Below, piece after piece: positions 18,135 through 26,240 of a DNA stretch of 64,000 nt; positions within the stretch are counted from its first letter, which is position 1, and the number at the start of each line of letters is the position of its first letter. The notes beneath the pieces are model-generated. The model saw nothing but the letters and a program-made list of their open reading frames with translations. It was not told the origin of the DNA and ran no database searches. The stretch covers positions 1-64,000 of the forward strand of contig QKCL01000066.1 of assembly GCA_003246895.1 (NCBI GenBank), given 5' to 3'. The DNA comes from Spirochaetota bacterium (GTDB lineage Bacteria; Spirochaetota; UBA4802; UBA5550). A program made the position numbers and the translations under genes.

Positions 18135-18195
18135 TGCCGATTATTTCAAATCGGCAATATAGACATGTTATTACTTATATATCGGCTTTATTGCC
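18135..18195 (-). promoter_or_regulatory. Possible attenuator between fliF and fliG
   Basis: TGCCGATT (18135-18142) and AATCGGCA (18149-18156) form a perfect 8-bp stem, followed on the minus strand by TAACTTTTTT, a terminator-like end. Upstream in the transcript, the plus-strand blocks ATCGGC (18181-18186) and TATTGCC (18189-18195) correspond to RNA GCCGAT and GGCAATA. GGCAATA is complementary to the RNA from 18153-18159, and GCCGAT is complementary to the other terminator arm, so two folds could compete. Seen in sequence; regulatory role is inference. Confidence 0.45.
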
Positions 18196-18211
18196 AAAAA
18201 ACAATTATTTT

Positions 18212-19912
18212 TTATTCCTCTGCCAGCCATGTTCTCAGAAGCTGTGCAACATCGTCCGGTCTTTCCCTTGCAAGCTGCAGTGCGCTCTCCTGAAGCTCAA
18301 GCCTTGCCCTTTCTTCCAGAGAAAGCTCAACATCGATGCCCTCCTCTTCAGCAGCTTTAAGAGCAGCCTCACGCATCCTCTGCTGTTCCAGGGCAAGCGC
18401 CTCTTCCCTGGCTCTTCTTCTTCTCTCGAATTCTTTCTGTATGGCTCTGAACAGGATAAATCCTACGAAAAGGGCCACAACGCCGATGAGTGCCGCAAGA
18501 AGCAGTTTCTTCATCTGTTCCTTTCTTCTGTATTCTTCACGCAGTGAATTCCAGTATTCACTTCTGTCGAACATAATATTTTCAACAGCCACCTGGTCGC
18601 CCCTGCCGTCGTCGAAATTTATGGCCTTTTTAACTATATTCTCAGCCTTTTTCAGATCCTCGGGAGCAAGCGTCTTCTGAATAGGTTTCTTTGCCGGATC
18701 AAGATCGTACTCACCGCTCTCAAGACGGGGAAGATCCTGAATGCCGTCAATGGCAATGGCAACAGAAACCTTAGTTATATCAAATGGATCACGCTTTATT
18801 TTCCTTGTAGTCTTGTTTACAGCATGATTTTTTATATTTTCCTGTTTGTTGTACTTAGCAAACTGATCATCGCTTGCCTTGTATCCTGGAGGTTTGTTCC
18901 CCTCTGTCCCGGATGGCCCCTCAGGATTAAAACCATGGCCCTGGAAATCCTCTTTTGTTGACTTCTCGGAAACGATTAGAGAATCCTGAATTTTTCTTTC
19001 GGAATATGGCGTTTTGGGATTGTCCGGAGTCATAATAATGGGAGTATGCTCAACCTGTTCCTCCTCCTTCTTGTCCCAGTTAAAGTCCATATTGAGCCTT
19101 ACAATCTGGATTCTGTCGGAGGTGTAGATTCTCTCAAGACCCTCACGGATATCCTTGAGCATCTTTACCCGGGCTTTCTCTTCTATTTTTCTTCGGTATT
19201 CGAGAATAGTATATTCTTTCTTTTCGTTCTCAAAATCATCGTCAAAGTTTGAAATAATTTTGCCGTATTCATCTGTAACAGTAACATCTTCAGGCTTGAG
19301 TCTGTTCCCAACAGCACGTGCAACAAGATATGTTATACCATTGATCTCTTTCTTGCTGAGTTTATCATATCCCGGAGCAAGATGTACTGTTACAGCAGCA
19401 GTATAAGGAACAGATTTGGTTGAATAGAGGCTGTCCTCGGACATGGCAATCTCTACAGATGCCTTGCTTATATTTGAAAGTGATTCAATATGCTTCTGTA
19501 TTTCACCCCGGAGAGCACGCATGTACTTGACATCGAGCTCCTTGTCGGTTTCAGTCCATTTGGAAATATCGAAAAGCTGAAACCCTGGAATTCCCTTTGG
19601 GAGGAGATTATCCTGCGCGAGTTTTGTTACGATTACTGCCCTGTCTTTGGGTTTTACAAGAATAGTTGAGGTACCGCTAGTCTCATAGTGATACCCCAAT
19701 TCATCCAGCTTCTTTGTAACAAGCCCGAAGTCACTGACGGAGAGTTCAGGGAAAAGCGCCACATTAGGTTCACTGCTTGAGACACTGAAAAGAAGAACAA
19801 AGGACACTACAACCACCCCGGCTACAACACCGATAATGATCTTCTTGGTTTTATCAAGTTTATTGAGAACTTCCTTAACCTGTCCTGCCAGTTTTTTAAA
19901 CAGATCTCCCAT
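18212..19912 (-). CDS. fliF: Flagellar MS-ring protein FliF
   Basis: 566 residues, normal length. One membrane helix lies near residues 26-44 (IIIGVVAGVVVVSFVLL) and a second near 475-495 (LLLAALIGVVALFVGFILF). The periplasmic ring-building domains between them have the YscJ/FliF motif LRGEIQKHIESLSNISKASVEIA. The C-terminal tail (ALQLARERPDDVAQLLRTWL) is the FliG-binding motif. FliF forms the MS-ring that nucleates motor assembly. GGAGG lies five bases before the ATG. Confidence 0.95.
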   Translation of the reverse strand: MGDLFKKLAGQVKEVLNKLDKTKKIIIGVVAGVVVVSFVLLFSVSSSEPNVALFPELSVSDFGLVTKKLDELGYHYETSGTSTILVKPKDRAVIVTKLAQDNLLPKGIPGFQLFDISKWTETDKELDVKYMRALRGEIQKHIESLSNISKASVEIAMSEDSLYSTKSVPYTAAVTVHLAPGYDKLSKKEINGITYLVARAVGNRLKPEDVTVTDEYGKIISNFDDDFENEKKEYTILEYRRKIEEKARVKMLKDIREGLERIYTSDRIQIVRLNMDFNWDKKEEEQVEHTPIIMTPDNPKTPYSERKIQDSLIVSEKSTKEDFQGHGFNPEGPSGTEGNKPPGYKASDDQFAKYNKQENIKNHAVNKTTRKIKRDPFDITKVSVAIAIDGIQDLPRLESGEYDLDPAKKPIQKTLAPEDLKKAENIVKKAINFDDGRGDQVAVENIMFDRSEYWNSLREEYRRKEQMKKLLLAALIGVVALFVGFILFRAIQKEFERRRRAREEALALEQQRMREAALKAAEEEGIDVELSLEERARLELQESALQLARERPDDVAQLLRTWLAEE

Positions 19913-20019
19913 GGGCCCCTCCGGTAAATGTGGACAAATCTAATGAGACATAATACAAATACAGGATATGGGCATAAATGTCAATTAATTTCCTAAAAAA
20001 ACACGCTTTTATACAAGAA

Positions 20020-20343
20020 TTATCTCAGATTCATCAGTTCGCGATAGGCATTAATGGCTCCGTCCCGTATGGCCTTTGTAAAGGCAAGGGAAATCTCGGC
20101 CTTCTGGTTGGCAATCATGACCTGGTGAATATCAACTTTTTCAGGCTCATAAATCATCTGCTGAACCTGATCCTGCGCATCAACCTGCAGGTCATTTACT
20201 TTTTTCACTGCATTATTAAGAACATCCGCAAAAGTGCCGGAGACATCGTCTCCCTCCCTCTTTACACGCGGCTCTCCGCTGTAATGAAGAGGATCAGAAA
20301 CATTCATTTTTACAATATGCCCGTTGGTAATTCCATCAATCAT
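20020..20343 (-). CDS. fliE: Flagellar hook-basal body protein FliE
   Basis: 107 residues, typical FliE size. The C-terminal helix pair (DVLNNAVKKVNDLQVDAQDQVQQ, then VMIANQKAEISLAFTKAIRDGAINAYRELM) matches the FliE family, including the terminal NAYREIMNM-like motif. FliE joins the MS-ring to the proximal rod. GGGGGTG precedes the ATG. It follows a small 47-codon ORF and flgC. Confidence 0.92.
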   Translation of the reverse strand: MIDGITNGHIVKMNVSDPLHYSGEPRVKREGDDVSGTFADVLNNAVKKVNDLQVDAQDQVQQMIYEPEKVDIHQVMIANQKAEISLAFTKAIRDGAINAYRELMNLR

Positions 20344-20361
20344 TTTACACCCCCTGGATCT

Positions 20362-20505
20362 TTAGAAGAATCTCAATTCAACCTTGGAATCAGCCAGAAA
20401 TTCATTCTTCAGTATGTTAAATTTTTCATCTTTTTTTATATTTATCTTTCCGGAAATTCCGTCAACAACCTTCATTTCTTCAACTGCACTGTATCCTCTG
20501 CACAT
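20362..20505 (-). CDS. Small 47-aa protein between flgC and fliE
   Basis: An ORF of 47 codons, with the ATG at 20505-20503 and TAA at 20364-20362. It begins MCRGYSAVEEMKVVDGISGK and ends KVELRFF. AAGGAGG lies 8 bases upstream of the ATG, an excellent Shine-Dalgarno. It occupies most of the otherwise unexplained 181-base gap in an operon whose other genes are closely packed, and ends 19 bases before the fliE start. It is charged, has no signal peptide or membrane helix, and no family is recognised. A rod or MS-ring assembly helper is conceivable from position, nothing more. Confidence 0.65.
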   Translation of the reverse strand: MCRGYSAVEEMKVVDGISGKINIKKDEKFNILKNEFLADSKVELRFF

Positions 20506-20524
20506 ATTAAAACCTCCTTATGGC

Positions 20525-20992
20525 TTAAGCGCCGTTTCTGCCTATTTCGAGAGCCTTGCTAAACATCGTCTTTGCATTGTTTACCATCATGACATTTGCT
20601 TCGTATGATCTCGATGCGGAGATCAGGTCTGTCATTTCTGTGACAACATTGACATTAGGCATTCTCACATAACCCTTTTCAGGACCTGTTGCGATTGCAT
20701 CGGGATGTGTGGGATCATAAACCAGCCTGAAAGGCTTTTTGTCATCCTCAATCTTTACAACCCGTACACCTTTGCCCTCGCCATGGTCTATTCTGTCCGG
20801 GACAAGCGGCGACTTGTAATTAGGCCTTATGTTCACGGGTGCAAAGATTGCCCTTTTACGCTTATAGGGCCCGTCCCCTTCGGGAGTACGCGTGGTTGTT
20901 GCATTTGCAATATTGCTGCTTATAAGGTCCATACGGAGCCTCTGGGCAGTAAGTCCTGTTGATGCTATATTAAAACTGTCGAACATTCCCAT
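20525..20992 (-). CDS. flgC: Flagellar proximal rod protein FlgC
   Basis: 155 residues, normal length. The N-terminus (MGMFDSFNIASTGLTAQRLRMDLISSNIANA) is the Flg_bb_rod motif; the C-terminus (SASRSYEANVMMVNNAKTMFSKALEIG) is the matching Flg_bbr_C motif. It polymerises into the proximal rod with FlgB and FlgF after export. AGGAGG lies six bases before the ATG. Confidence 0.95.
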   Translation of the reverse strand: MGMFDSFNIASTGLTAQRLRMDLISSNIANATTTRTPEGDGPYKRKRAIFAPVNIRPNYKSPLVPDRIDHGEGKGVRVVKIEDDKKPFRLVYDPTHPDAIATGPEKGYVRMPNVNVVTEMTDLISASRSYEANVMMVNNAKTMFSKALEIGRNGA

Positions 20993-21010
20993 TATAAACC
21001 TCCTCTAGCC

Positions 21011-21445
21011 CTATGATGCTCTCATGGCCATTTTAAGCATTTTATAGTTTTGATTCAGGGAGGAGACAAATGCATTGTACCGCATGAGGTTCTTTGATGC
21101 GTCCACCATCTCCTTCTCAATATCAACATTATTTCCGTCATTTCTGTAGGAGGTTGAATAATCAAGGTTAACTCTCGGCTGGACACCCTTAATATCTCTT
21201 TCAATGAAAAATGGAATGTGTTTTTTGTCTGTAAGTATTGAAGGGAGCTTCTGTGAATTCAGGGCATCTTCACGCTGATTAATGGCCCTTTTAAGTTCAC
21301 TTTCAAAATTAACTTCGCTCCTCTTGAAATGAGGGACGTCAACATTGGTTATGTTGTTTGTAATAACCTTTCTTCTGAGAGTCTCAACATCAAGAGACTT
21401 CTCCAGAAGGTAGTTTGTTGTCATCATACCGCTTCTGTCGAACAT
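21011..21445 (-). CDS. flgB: Flagellar proximal rod protein FlgB
   Basis: 144 residues. The FlgB N-terminal motif is present (LLEKSLDVETLRRKVITNNITNVDVPHFKRSEVNFE), and a C-terminal helix NLMRYNAFVSSLNQNYKMLKMAM pairs with it in the rod. It is the first gene of the operon. AAGGAG precedes the ATG. The 141 bases upstream are AT-rich and show no convincing sigma-28 or sigma-54 promoter. Confidence 0.94.
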   Translation of the reverse strand: MFDRSGMMTTNYLLEKSLDVETLRRKVITNNITNVDVPHFKRSEVNFESELKRAINQREDALNSQKLPSILTDKKHIPFFIERDIKGVQPRVNLDYSTSYRNDGNNVDIEKEMVDASKNLMRYNAFVSSLNQNYKMLKMAMRAS

Positions 21446-21586
21446 ACAAAACTCCTTATAAACCCCTATGTATTTCTGTTCGGCATTTCAGTAAAATGTA
21501 TAAGTCTTTTTTTAAAGAGACATAATTTTTTTTTAAAACAGCTCATTTTTAATATTTACACACAAGAACCAGTGGAAAGAATAATT

Positions 21587-22492
21587 CTACCCTATTATCT
21601 GAATAGGGTCACCAGTAACTGCCTTCCCGCCGTAAATTACCTCAGCAAAGACCACCTCACCGGGCATTACGCAGTCACCGGCAAAAGGCTGTTTTTCTTC
21701 TCCGCTGCGGCAGGTTTTCCCTGTCTGGCTCAGTCTGAGAAAGACATTCCCAATTTTAAAAATGGTTCCCAAAGGAAGTGTATGAAAAGAAAGACCTCCT
21801 GTAGTGATATTTTCTCCGAAACTCCCCCATTCGAGGGAATGCCCAGGTTTTGCATCAACTTCAGCATAGCTCTCCCTGGCAAGAAGGCTCACCTGCCGTT
21901 TTCCGGAACCAAAATGTGCATCATTCTCTATCCCTTTCCCTGAAATAAAACTGCACTCCGAAACCGGTTTCTTAACAGACCCCTTCCCGGAACCGACATT
22001 GAGGCTCACGACCTCTCCTGCTGCCCCCTTATCCCTGACATAGTCTGACTTTCCGCCCTCCTTGTAGAGAAGGGATATATTCCCCATGGACATTCCGTAA
22101 CCTGTGGATTTGCACATGTCATATATTGAAAGGAGAGCAATCGACACAGCAGTGAGAGCCTCCATTTCCACACCGGTTTTTCCTTCGCACGTGACAACAG
22201 ATACAGCGTCAATTGAATCATCATTCACTGAAAACTGGATATCCACACCGCTCAGAAAAAGAGGATGACACATGGGAATTATGCGGGATGTTTCCTTTGC
22301 TGCCATAATCCCAGCAACCTGTGACACAGCAAGCACATCCCCCTTTTTCACCCTGCCGCCATTAATTAGCTCAATCAGTTCAGGAGACACGAAGATTCTC
22401 CCCGAGGCAAGAGCAAGCCGTTTTGAAACATTCTTGTCTCCAACATTTACCATACGAGCCCTGTTCTGTTCATTGAAATGTGTAAATTCCAT
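21587..22492 (-). CDS. moaC: MoaC-MOSC fusion, molybdenum cofactor protein
   Basis: 301 residues. Residues 1-155 are MoaC (cyclic pyranopterin monophosphate synthase): VSQVAGIMAAKETSRIIPMCHPL with MCHP at 74-77, and GKTGVEMEALTAVSIALLSIYDMCK. From ~158 to the end is a MOSC domain with SLLARESY, FGENITTGG, a Cys in QTGKTC and the GDCVMPGEVVFAEV motif. MoaC makes cPMP from the MoaA product in molybdopterin synthesis; MOSC domains bind or transfer sulfur or molybdopterin. The fusion should join early and late Moco steps. No other moa or moe genes are in the window. AGGCGG precedes the ATG. Confidence 0.88.
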   Translation of the reverse strand: MEFTHFNEQNRARMVNVGDKNVSKRLALASGRIFVSPELIELINGGRVKKGDVLAVSQVAGIMAAKETSRIIPMCHPLFLSGVDIQFSVNDDSIDAVSVVTCEGKTGVEMEALTAVSIALLSIYDMCKSTGYGMSMGNISLLYKEGGKSDYVRDKGAAGEVVSLNVGSGKGSVKKPVSECSFISGKGIENDAHFGSGKRQVSLLARESYAEVDAKPGHSLEWGSFGENITTGGLSFHTLPLGTIFKIGNVFLRLSQTGKTCRSGEEKQPFAGDCVMPGEVVFAEVIYGGKAVTGDPIQIIG

Positions 22493-22671
22493 TCTAACCG
22501 CCTATTGTGTATATGTACTCTGTTCTGAGGCAGCTCTCTCCGCCAGAAAAAGGATTGTTGCAGTTTAGTTATCCGCAGTGTACATCTTTCATTGATAAAA
22601 CAATATTATTAATGCTTCAAATCTGCAACATGTTTTAATATAATATCATAATCAGATATCGAAAAGCGCCA

Positions 22672-23328
22672 TTATGCATGAGACAATATATGGCCTATTT
22701 CATCTACTGAATTTGCCATATATGTGGGGTTCTCCCCTGACAGCTCATAACTGTCTCCATAACCGTATGTCACAGCAATGCTGTCCATTGAGTTTTCCCT
22801 TGCACCGATTATATCATATTTCCTGTCACCTATCATTACCGCCTGAACAGGGCTTGCACCTGAATCCTCCATGACCCTGGCGATTATATCCCTCTTTTCA
22901 AGATTAGCCACCTCCAGTATATTACCTGAAATGTGGTCAAAATACTGTATAATTCCGAAGTGTTCCAGTATCTTCACTGCAAAGGGTTCCGGCTTCAGCG
23001 TGGCAAGAGATACAGTGAAGCCCTGATTTTTAAGTCCACCCAGAAGTTCAGGAATTCCTCCATAGACCTCATTCTCGAACATTCCCTTTTCCACAAAGTA
23101 CTCCCTGTAGAGCTTCACTGCCTTTTCCACATCATCAGGTGAAAAGCAAAAATGATCCCTGAAGGAATCGCGCAGCGGAGGTCCTATGAATTTAAGCAAA
23201 TTCTCCCTCTTCGCCTGGATGCCGAATTTTTCAAGTGCGTACATTATTGAATTAGTAATACCCTCTGCAGGGTCTGTAACTGTACCGTCAAGGTCAAAGA
23301 GCACATGTTTATATTTCCTTTCTGTCAT
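22672..23328 (-). CDS. HAD-family phosphatase, phosphoglycolate-phosphatase-like
   Basis: 218 residues. HAD motif I is FDLDGTVTD (near residue 10), then the cap-domain start EGITNSIMYALEKFG, motif III lysine in LEKRD or nearby, and motif IV IGDRKYDIIGARENS. The Gph-like layout suggests a cytoplasmic phosphatase acting on 2-phosphoglycolate or another small phosphoester; substrate is uncertain. The start overlaps nothing once the diverging methyltransferase is started at 23413. Confidence 0.85.
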   Translation of the reverse strand: MTERKYKHVLFDLDGTVTDPAEGITNSIMYALEKFGIQAKRENLLKFIGPPLRDSFRDHFCFSPDDVEKAVKLYREYFVEKGMFENEVYGGIPELLGGLKNQGFTVSLATLKPEPFAVKILEHFGIIQYFDHISGNILEVANLEKRDIIARVMEDSGASPVQAVMIGDRKYDIIGARENSMDSIAVTYGYGDSYELSGENPTYMANSVDEIGHILSHA

Positions 23329-23412
23329 GATCTGTCATCCGTAAATATTATTCTTGCCTTTATTGGCCACCCATATAAAAATCAGGTCAACCAATTATTA
23401 GGACAGAATTTT

Positions 23413-24297
23413 ATGTATAAGGTTAAAAAAGAAAAATGCCCTCTCTGCGGTTCCGGTGAAATTGAGGGTCACTACAGAATAACTTCATACATTGAGCACT
23501 TTGACACGGAAAGATGCAGAAGATGCGGATTTATTTTCATGAACCCTCCATTTGACGATGAGACCCTGAACTCTTTCTACAGCAGGGAATACTATGAAGG
23601 GGAAGCGGATTATTCATATATAGACGAAAGACAACTGGGAGAGTTTGCAGATTATGTATACAGGGCACGAATCAGAAAGATAAAGAAGTATGTGCAGGAG
23701 GGGAACTTCCTCGACGTGGGCTGTTCCTTCGGCGGGCTTCTGGGCGCCGCAGCAAAACAGGGATTCTCGCCATACGGCATAGAACTTTCCGCATTCTCCC
23801 ATGAACATTCCTCAGAGCTGTTTCCGGGAAACATTCACAACGGAACACTCGGCGATCACCCATTTAGTGAGGACTTTTTCTCGGTCATAACAATGGTTGA
23901 ACTCATAGAGCACCTTGAGGACCCGGCAGAAGCAATTGCTGAATGCTACAAATTACTCAAGAAGGATGGGCTCCTTCTCATACAGACAGCTAACATGGAG
24001 GGGAACCAGGCCAGGCGTGAAGGAGAAAACTATGCCTACTACATGCCGGGGCACCTGTCCTATTTTACAAAAGGAAACCTCACAGAACGCCTGAAAACGG
24101 CCGGATTCAATAAAATAAAGGTCTATCAGCCCGTGGACTTCGGACTGCTCCCAAAACTAAAAAAATCAAGGGGTTCTTTCAAAACATTAAAGGACTACAT
24201 GGCATGGTACAGAATTTCAAAATACCACATGCTAAGTAAAATACACTTCGGCAACTTCGCCATGACAAGTTCCATGGTTGTCTATGCGGTGAAGTGA
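23413..24297 (+). CDS. Class I SAM-dependent methyltransferase with zinc ribbon
   Basis: About 294 residues from the ATG at 23413; the frame is open earlier (to 23305), but that would overlap the diverging HAD gene and precedes the conserved start. A N-terminal CPLCGS...CRRCGFIF zinc-ribbon is followed by FLDVGCSFGGLLGAAAKQGF (SAM-binding motif I), GIELS, and the post-I region SVITMVELIEHLEDP typical of methyltransferase type 11/12. The zinc-ribbon plus methyltransferase layout is common in enzymes near surface sugar and cobalamin genes; substrate unknown. Confidence 0.82.
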   Translation: MYKVKKEKCPLCGSGEIEGHYRITSYIEHFDTERCRRCGFIFMNPPFDDETLNSFYSREYYEGEADYSYIDERQLGEFADYVYRARIRKIKKYVQEGNFLDVGCSFGGLLGAAAKQGFSPYGIELSAFSHEHSSELFPGNIHNGTLGDHPFSEDFFSVITMVELIEHLEDPAEAIAECYKLLKKDGLLLIQTANMEGNQARREGENYAYYMPGHLSYFTKGNLTERLKTAGFNKIKVYQPVDFGLLPKLKKSRGSFKTLKDYMAWYRISKYHMLSKIHFGNFAMTSSMVVYAVK

Positions 24298-24365
24298 AAG
24301 TGATAAAAACCGAACGCCCACAGCCATTTCAGACTTAAATGAAGCCCTTCAGAATAAAATTAAAT

Positions 24366-24752
24366 TTACTTCTTCATTCCAAAACATCTTACATTCCAGT
24401 ATGTTTTCACTTCATTTTTTTTCTTTGAAGAAAAAGCCTTTCCCATATCGTCAAAAAATTTAGGGGCATACTCCCATTTCTTTCTGGATTCAAAGAGCAT
24501 ACAGAGATTATCCTCTCCATTGATTACAAAATCTCCGCTTTCCCTGTCAAGGTTAAAGAGATCCTTTTCTTTATTCGGTATAATTACCCTTTTCAGAGTA
24601 ACCCTGTTTCCCTTAGAAGCAAGCCAGTCACTGAATTCATGGATATTCTGGAACCTCATGGTGTATTCCTCCATATTCTCAACACTCCTGCATGAGATTA
24701 AAAGAAGTAATATTGATGTAACTTTTACGAAAATGATCAGTTTCTTTAACAT
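24366..24752 (-). CDS. Small lipoprotein, unknown
   Basis: 128 residues with a lipoprotein signal (ILLLLISC, Cys21 as the likely lipidated residue). The mature part is ~107 residues with no recognised domain, beginning RSVENMEEYTMRFQ and containing NIHEFSDWLASKGNRVTL. AAGGAG precedes the ATG. Divergent from rtcB; a surface or periplasmic anchored protein is all that can be said. Confidence 0.65.
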   Translation of the reverse strand: MLKKLIIFVKVTSILLLLISCRSVENMEEYTMRFQNIHEFSDWLASKGNRVTLKRVIIPNKEKDLFNLDRESGDFVINGEDNLCMLFESRKKWEYAPKFFDDMGKAFSSKKKNEVKTYWNVRCFGMKK

Positions 24753-24982
24753 TCCTGTCTCCTTTAATTATAGCAAACCTCAATGAAATCTATCGAGTCT
24801 GACTGTATAAATGTGGATTTAGTTCTAGTTATTTATATCGTATCTAAAATAATAGTTCTGAAATTTTTTAAAACATCACCGCCTTCATTGACATTTTTTA
24901 TTCCTTATCTTTAAGTAAATTATAAAAACAGAATTATTTTCATAAACCTGAAACTGTCAAAGGCACTCAGGGGGAGAAAAAC

Positions 24983-26200
24983 ATGAAGTGGATAGAAACA
25001 GAGAATACAATACTTCCGGTAAAATCATGGTGTGAAACTATAGAAGATGATGCTCTTAAACAGGCCAGAAACCTCGCAAACCACCCGGCGCTGTTTCATC
25101 ACGTGGCACTCATGCCGGACTGCCACGTAGGCTACGGCATGCCAATCGGCGGAGTCATAGCATGCGAAAATGCGGTAATACCAAATGCAGTCGGCGTGGA
25201 CATAGGATGCGGAATGGGCGCCATTGAAACCGGCCTCTCCTTCGAAAACATCAAAGAAAGAAAACAGATACGCAGATTCCTTGACCTGATAAAATCAGCA
25301 GTCCCCGTTGGAGAGGGTAATTCACACGCCGGGAAACAGAAGTGGGAAGGGTTCAGCAGGTTCTATGACACAATAAAGGGCATCATGCCCGGATGGTACA
25401 GCGAAAAAAGCGCCGTACTTGACGCAAAGAATCTCGGCTCACTTGGCGGAGGGAACCACTTCATGGAACTCCAGAAATCCGACACCGGAAAAGTCTGGCT
25501 CATGCTACATTCCGGTTCCAGAAATCTTGGCTACAGAATTGCCTCATACTACCACGGCCTTGCGGTAAAATTAAACGAAAGTGACCGAATTAAAATTCCG
25601 GACCGCGACCTGTCATTCCTTGATGCTGACAAGGAAGGGAAAGACTACATCAGGGACATGAACTTTGCACTTGACTATGCCCGTGAAAACAGACGAAGGA
25701 TGATGGCAGTGTTTAAAGATGCGTTCACCGAAGTTTTCGGCAGCGTCAGTTTTATGGAGGAGATAAATATCCACCACAACTATGCGGTATATGAAGAACA
25801 CTTTGAAAGAAAAGTCTGGGTCCACAGAAAAGGAGCCACCTCTGCACACAAAAACCAGCCGGGCATAATACCGGGATCCATGGGCACATCATCATACATT
25901 GTCAGAGGACTGGGCAATCCTGAATCCTTCATGTCATGCTCTCACGGTGCAGTCAGGGTCATGGGGAGAAAAGACGCATGCAGGAGATTAAGCATCCACG
26001 ACTGCGATATGGCCATGGAAGGCATTGTCTTTGACCGGTGGAAGAGATACAAGGGCCATGGAAAAAAAGGAGAGAACAGACTCCTTGACCTCAGTGAGGC
26101 TCCGCTTGCATACAAAAATATTGACCAGGTCATTGAAGCTGAAATGGACCTCATCGAACCGGTTGTGAGACTTTCACCACTAGGTGTGGTAAAGGGGTAA
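24983..26200 (+). CDS. rtcB: RNA-splicing ligase RtcB
   Basis: 405 residues, the short RtcB form. Metal- and GMP-binding motifs are intact: HVALMPDCHVGYG, DIGCGMGAIET, LGGGNHFMEL, LMLHSGSRNLG, EINIHHNYA, HRKGATSA, PGSMGTSSYIV and SCSHGAVRVMGR (catalytic His). RtcB joins RNA 2',3'-cyclic phosphate or 3'-phosphate ends to 5'-OH ends with GTP. A GGGGGAG Shine-Dalgarno precedes the ATG. No archease or rtcA gene is adjacent, so it acts alone or with a distant partner. Confidence 0.95.
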   Translation: MKWIETENTILPVKSWCETIEDDALKQARNLANHPALFHHVALMPDCHVGYGMPIGGVIACENAVIPNAVGVDIGCGMGAIETGLSFENIKERKQIRRFLDLIKSAVPVGEGNSHAGKQKWEGFSRFYDTIKGIMPGWYSEKSAVLDAKNLGSLGGGNHFMELQKSDTGKVWLMLHSGSRNLGYRIASYYHGLAVKLNESDRIKIPDRDLSFLDADKEGKDYIRDMNFALDYARENRRRMMAVFKDAFTEVFGSVSFMEEINIHHNYAVYEEHFERKVWVHRKGATSAHKNQPGIIPGSMGTSSYIVRGLGNPESFMSCSHGAVRVMGRKDACRRLSIHDCDMAMEGIVFDRWKRYKGHGKKGENRLLDLSEAPLAYKNIDQVIEAEMDLIEPVVRLSPLGVVKG

Positions 26201-26240
26201 TAACCAGAACAGCCAAGGGTCCGAACGCTGAACCTTCCAC

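Noticed and set aside
21477-21484. Possible sigma-28 -10 (GCCGAACA on the minus strand) upstream of flgB
   Set aside because: The nearest TAAA-type -35 is not at the 15-base (or 11-base long-form) spacing, so it is not convincing.
24888-24916. TTGACA upstream of rtcB
   Set aside because: The -35 is exact, but the -10 at 17-base spacing is TTAAGT, too poor to call.
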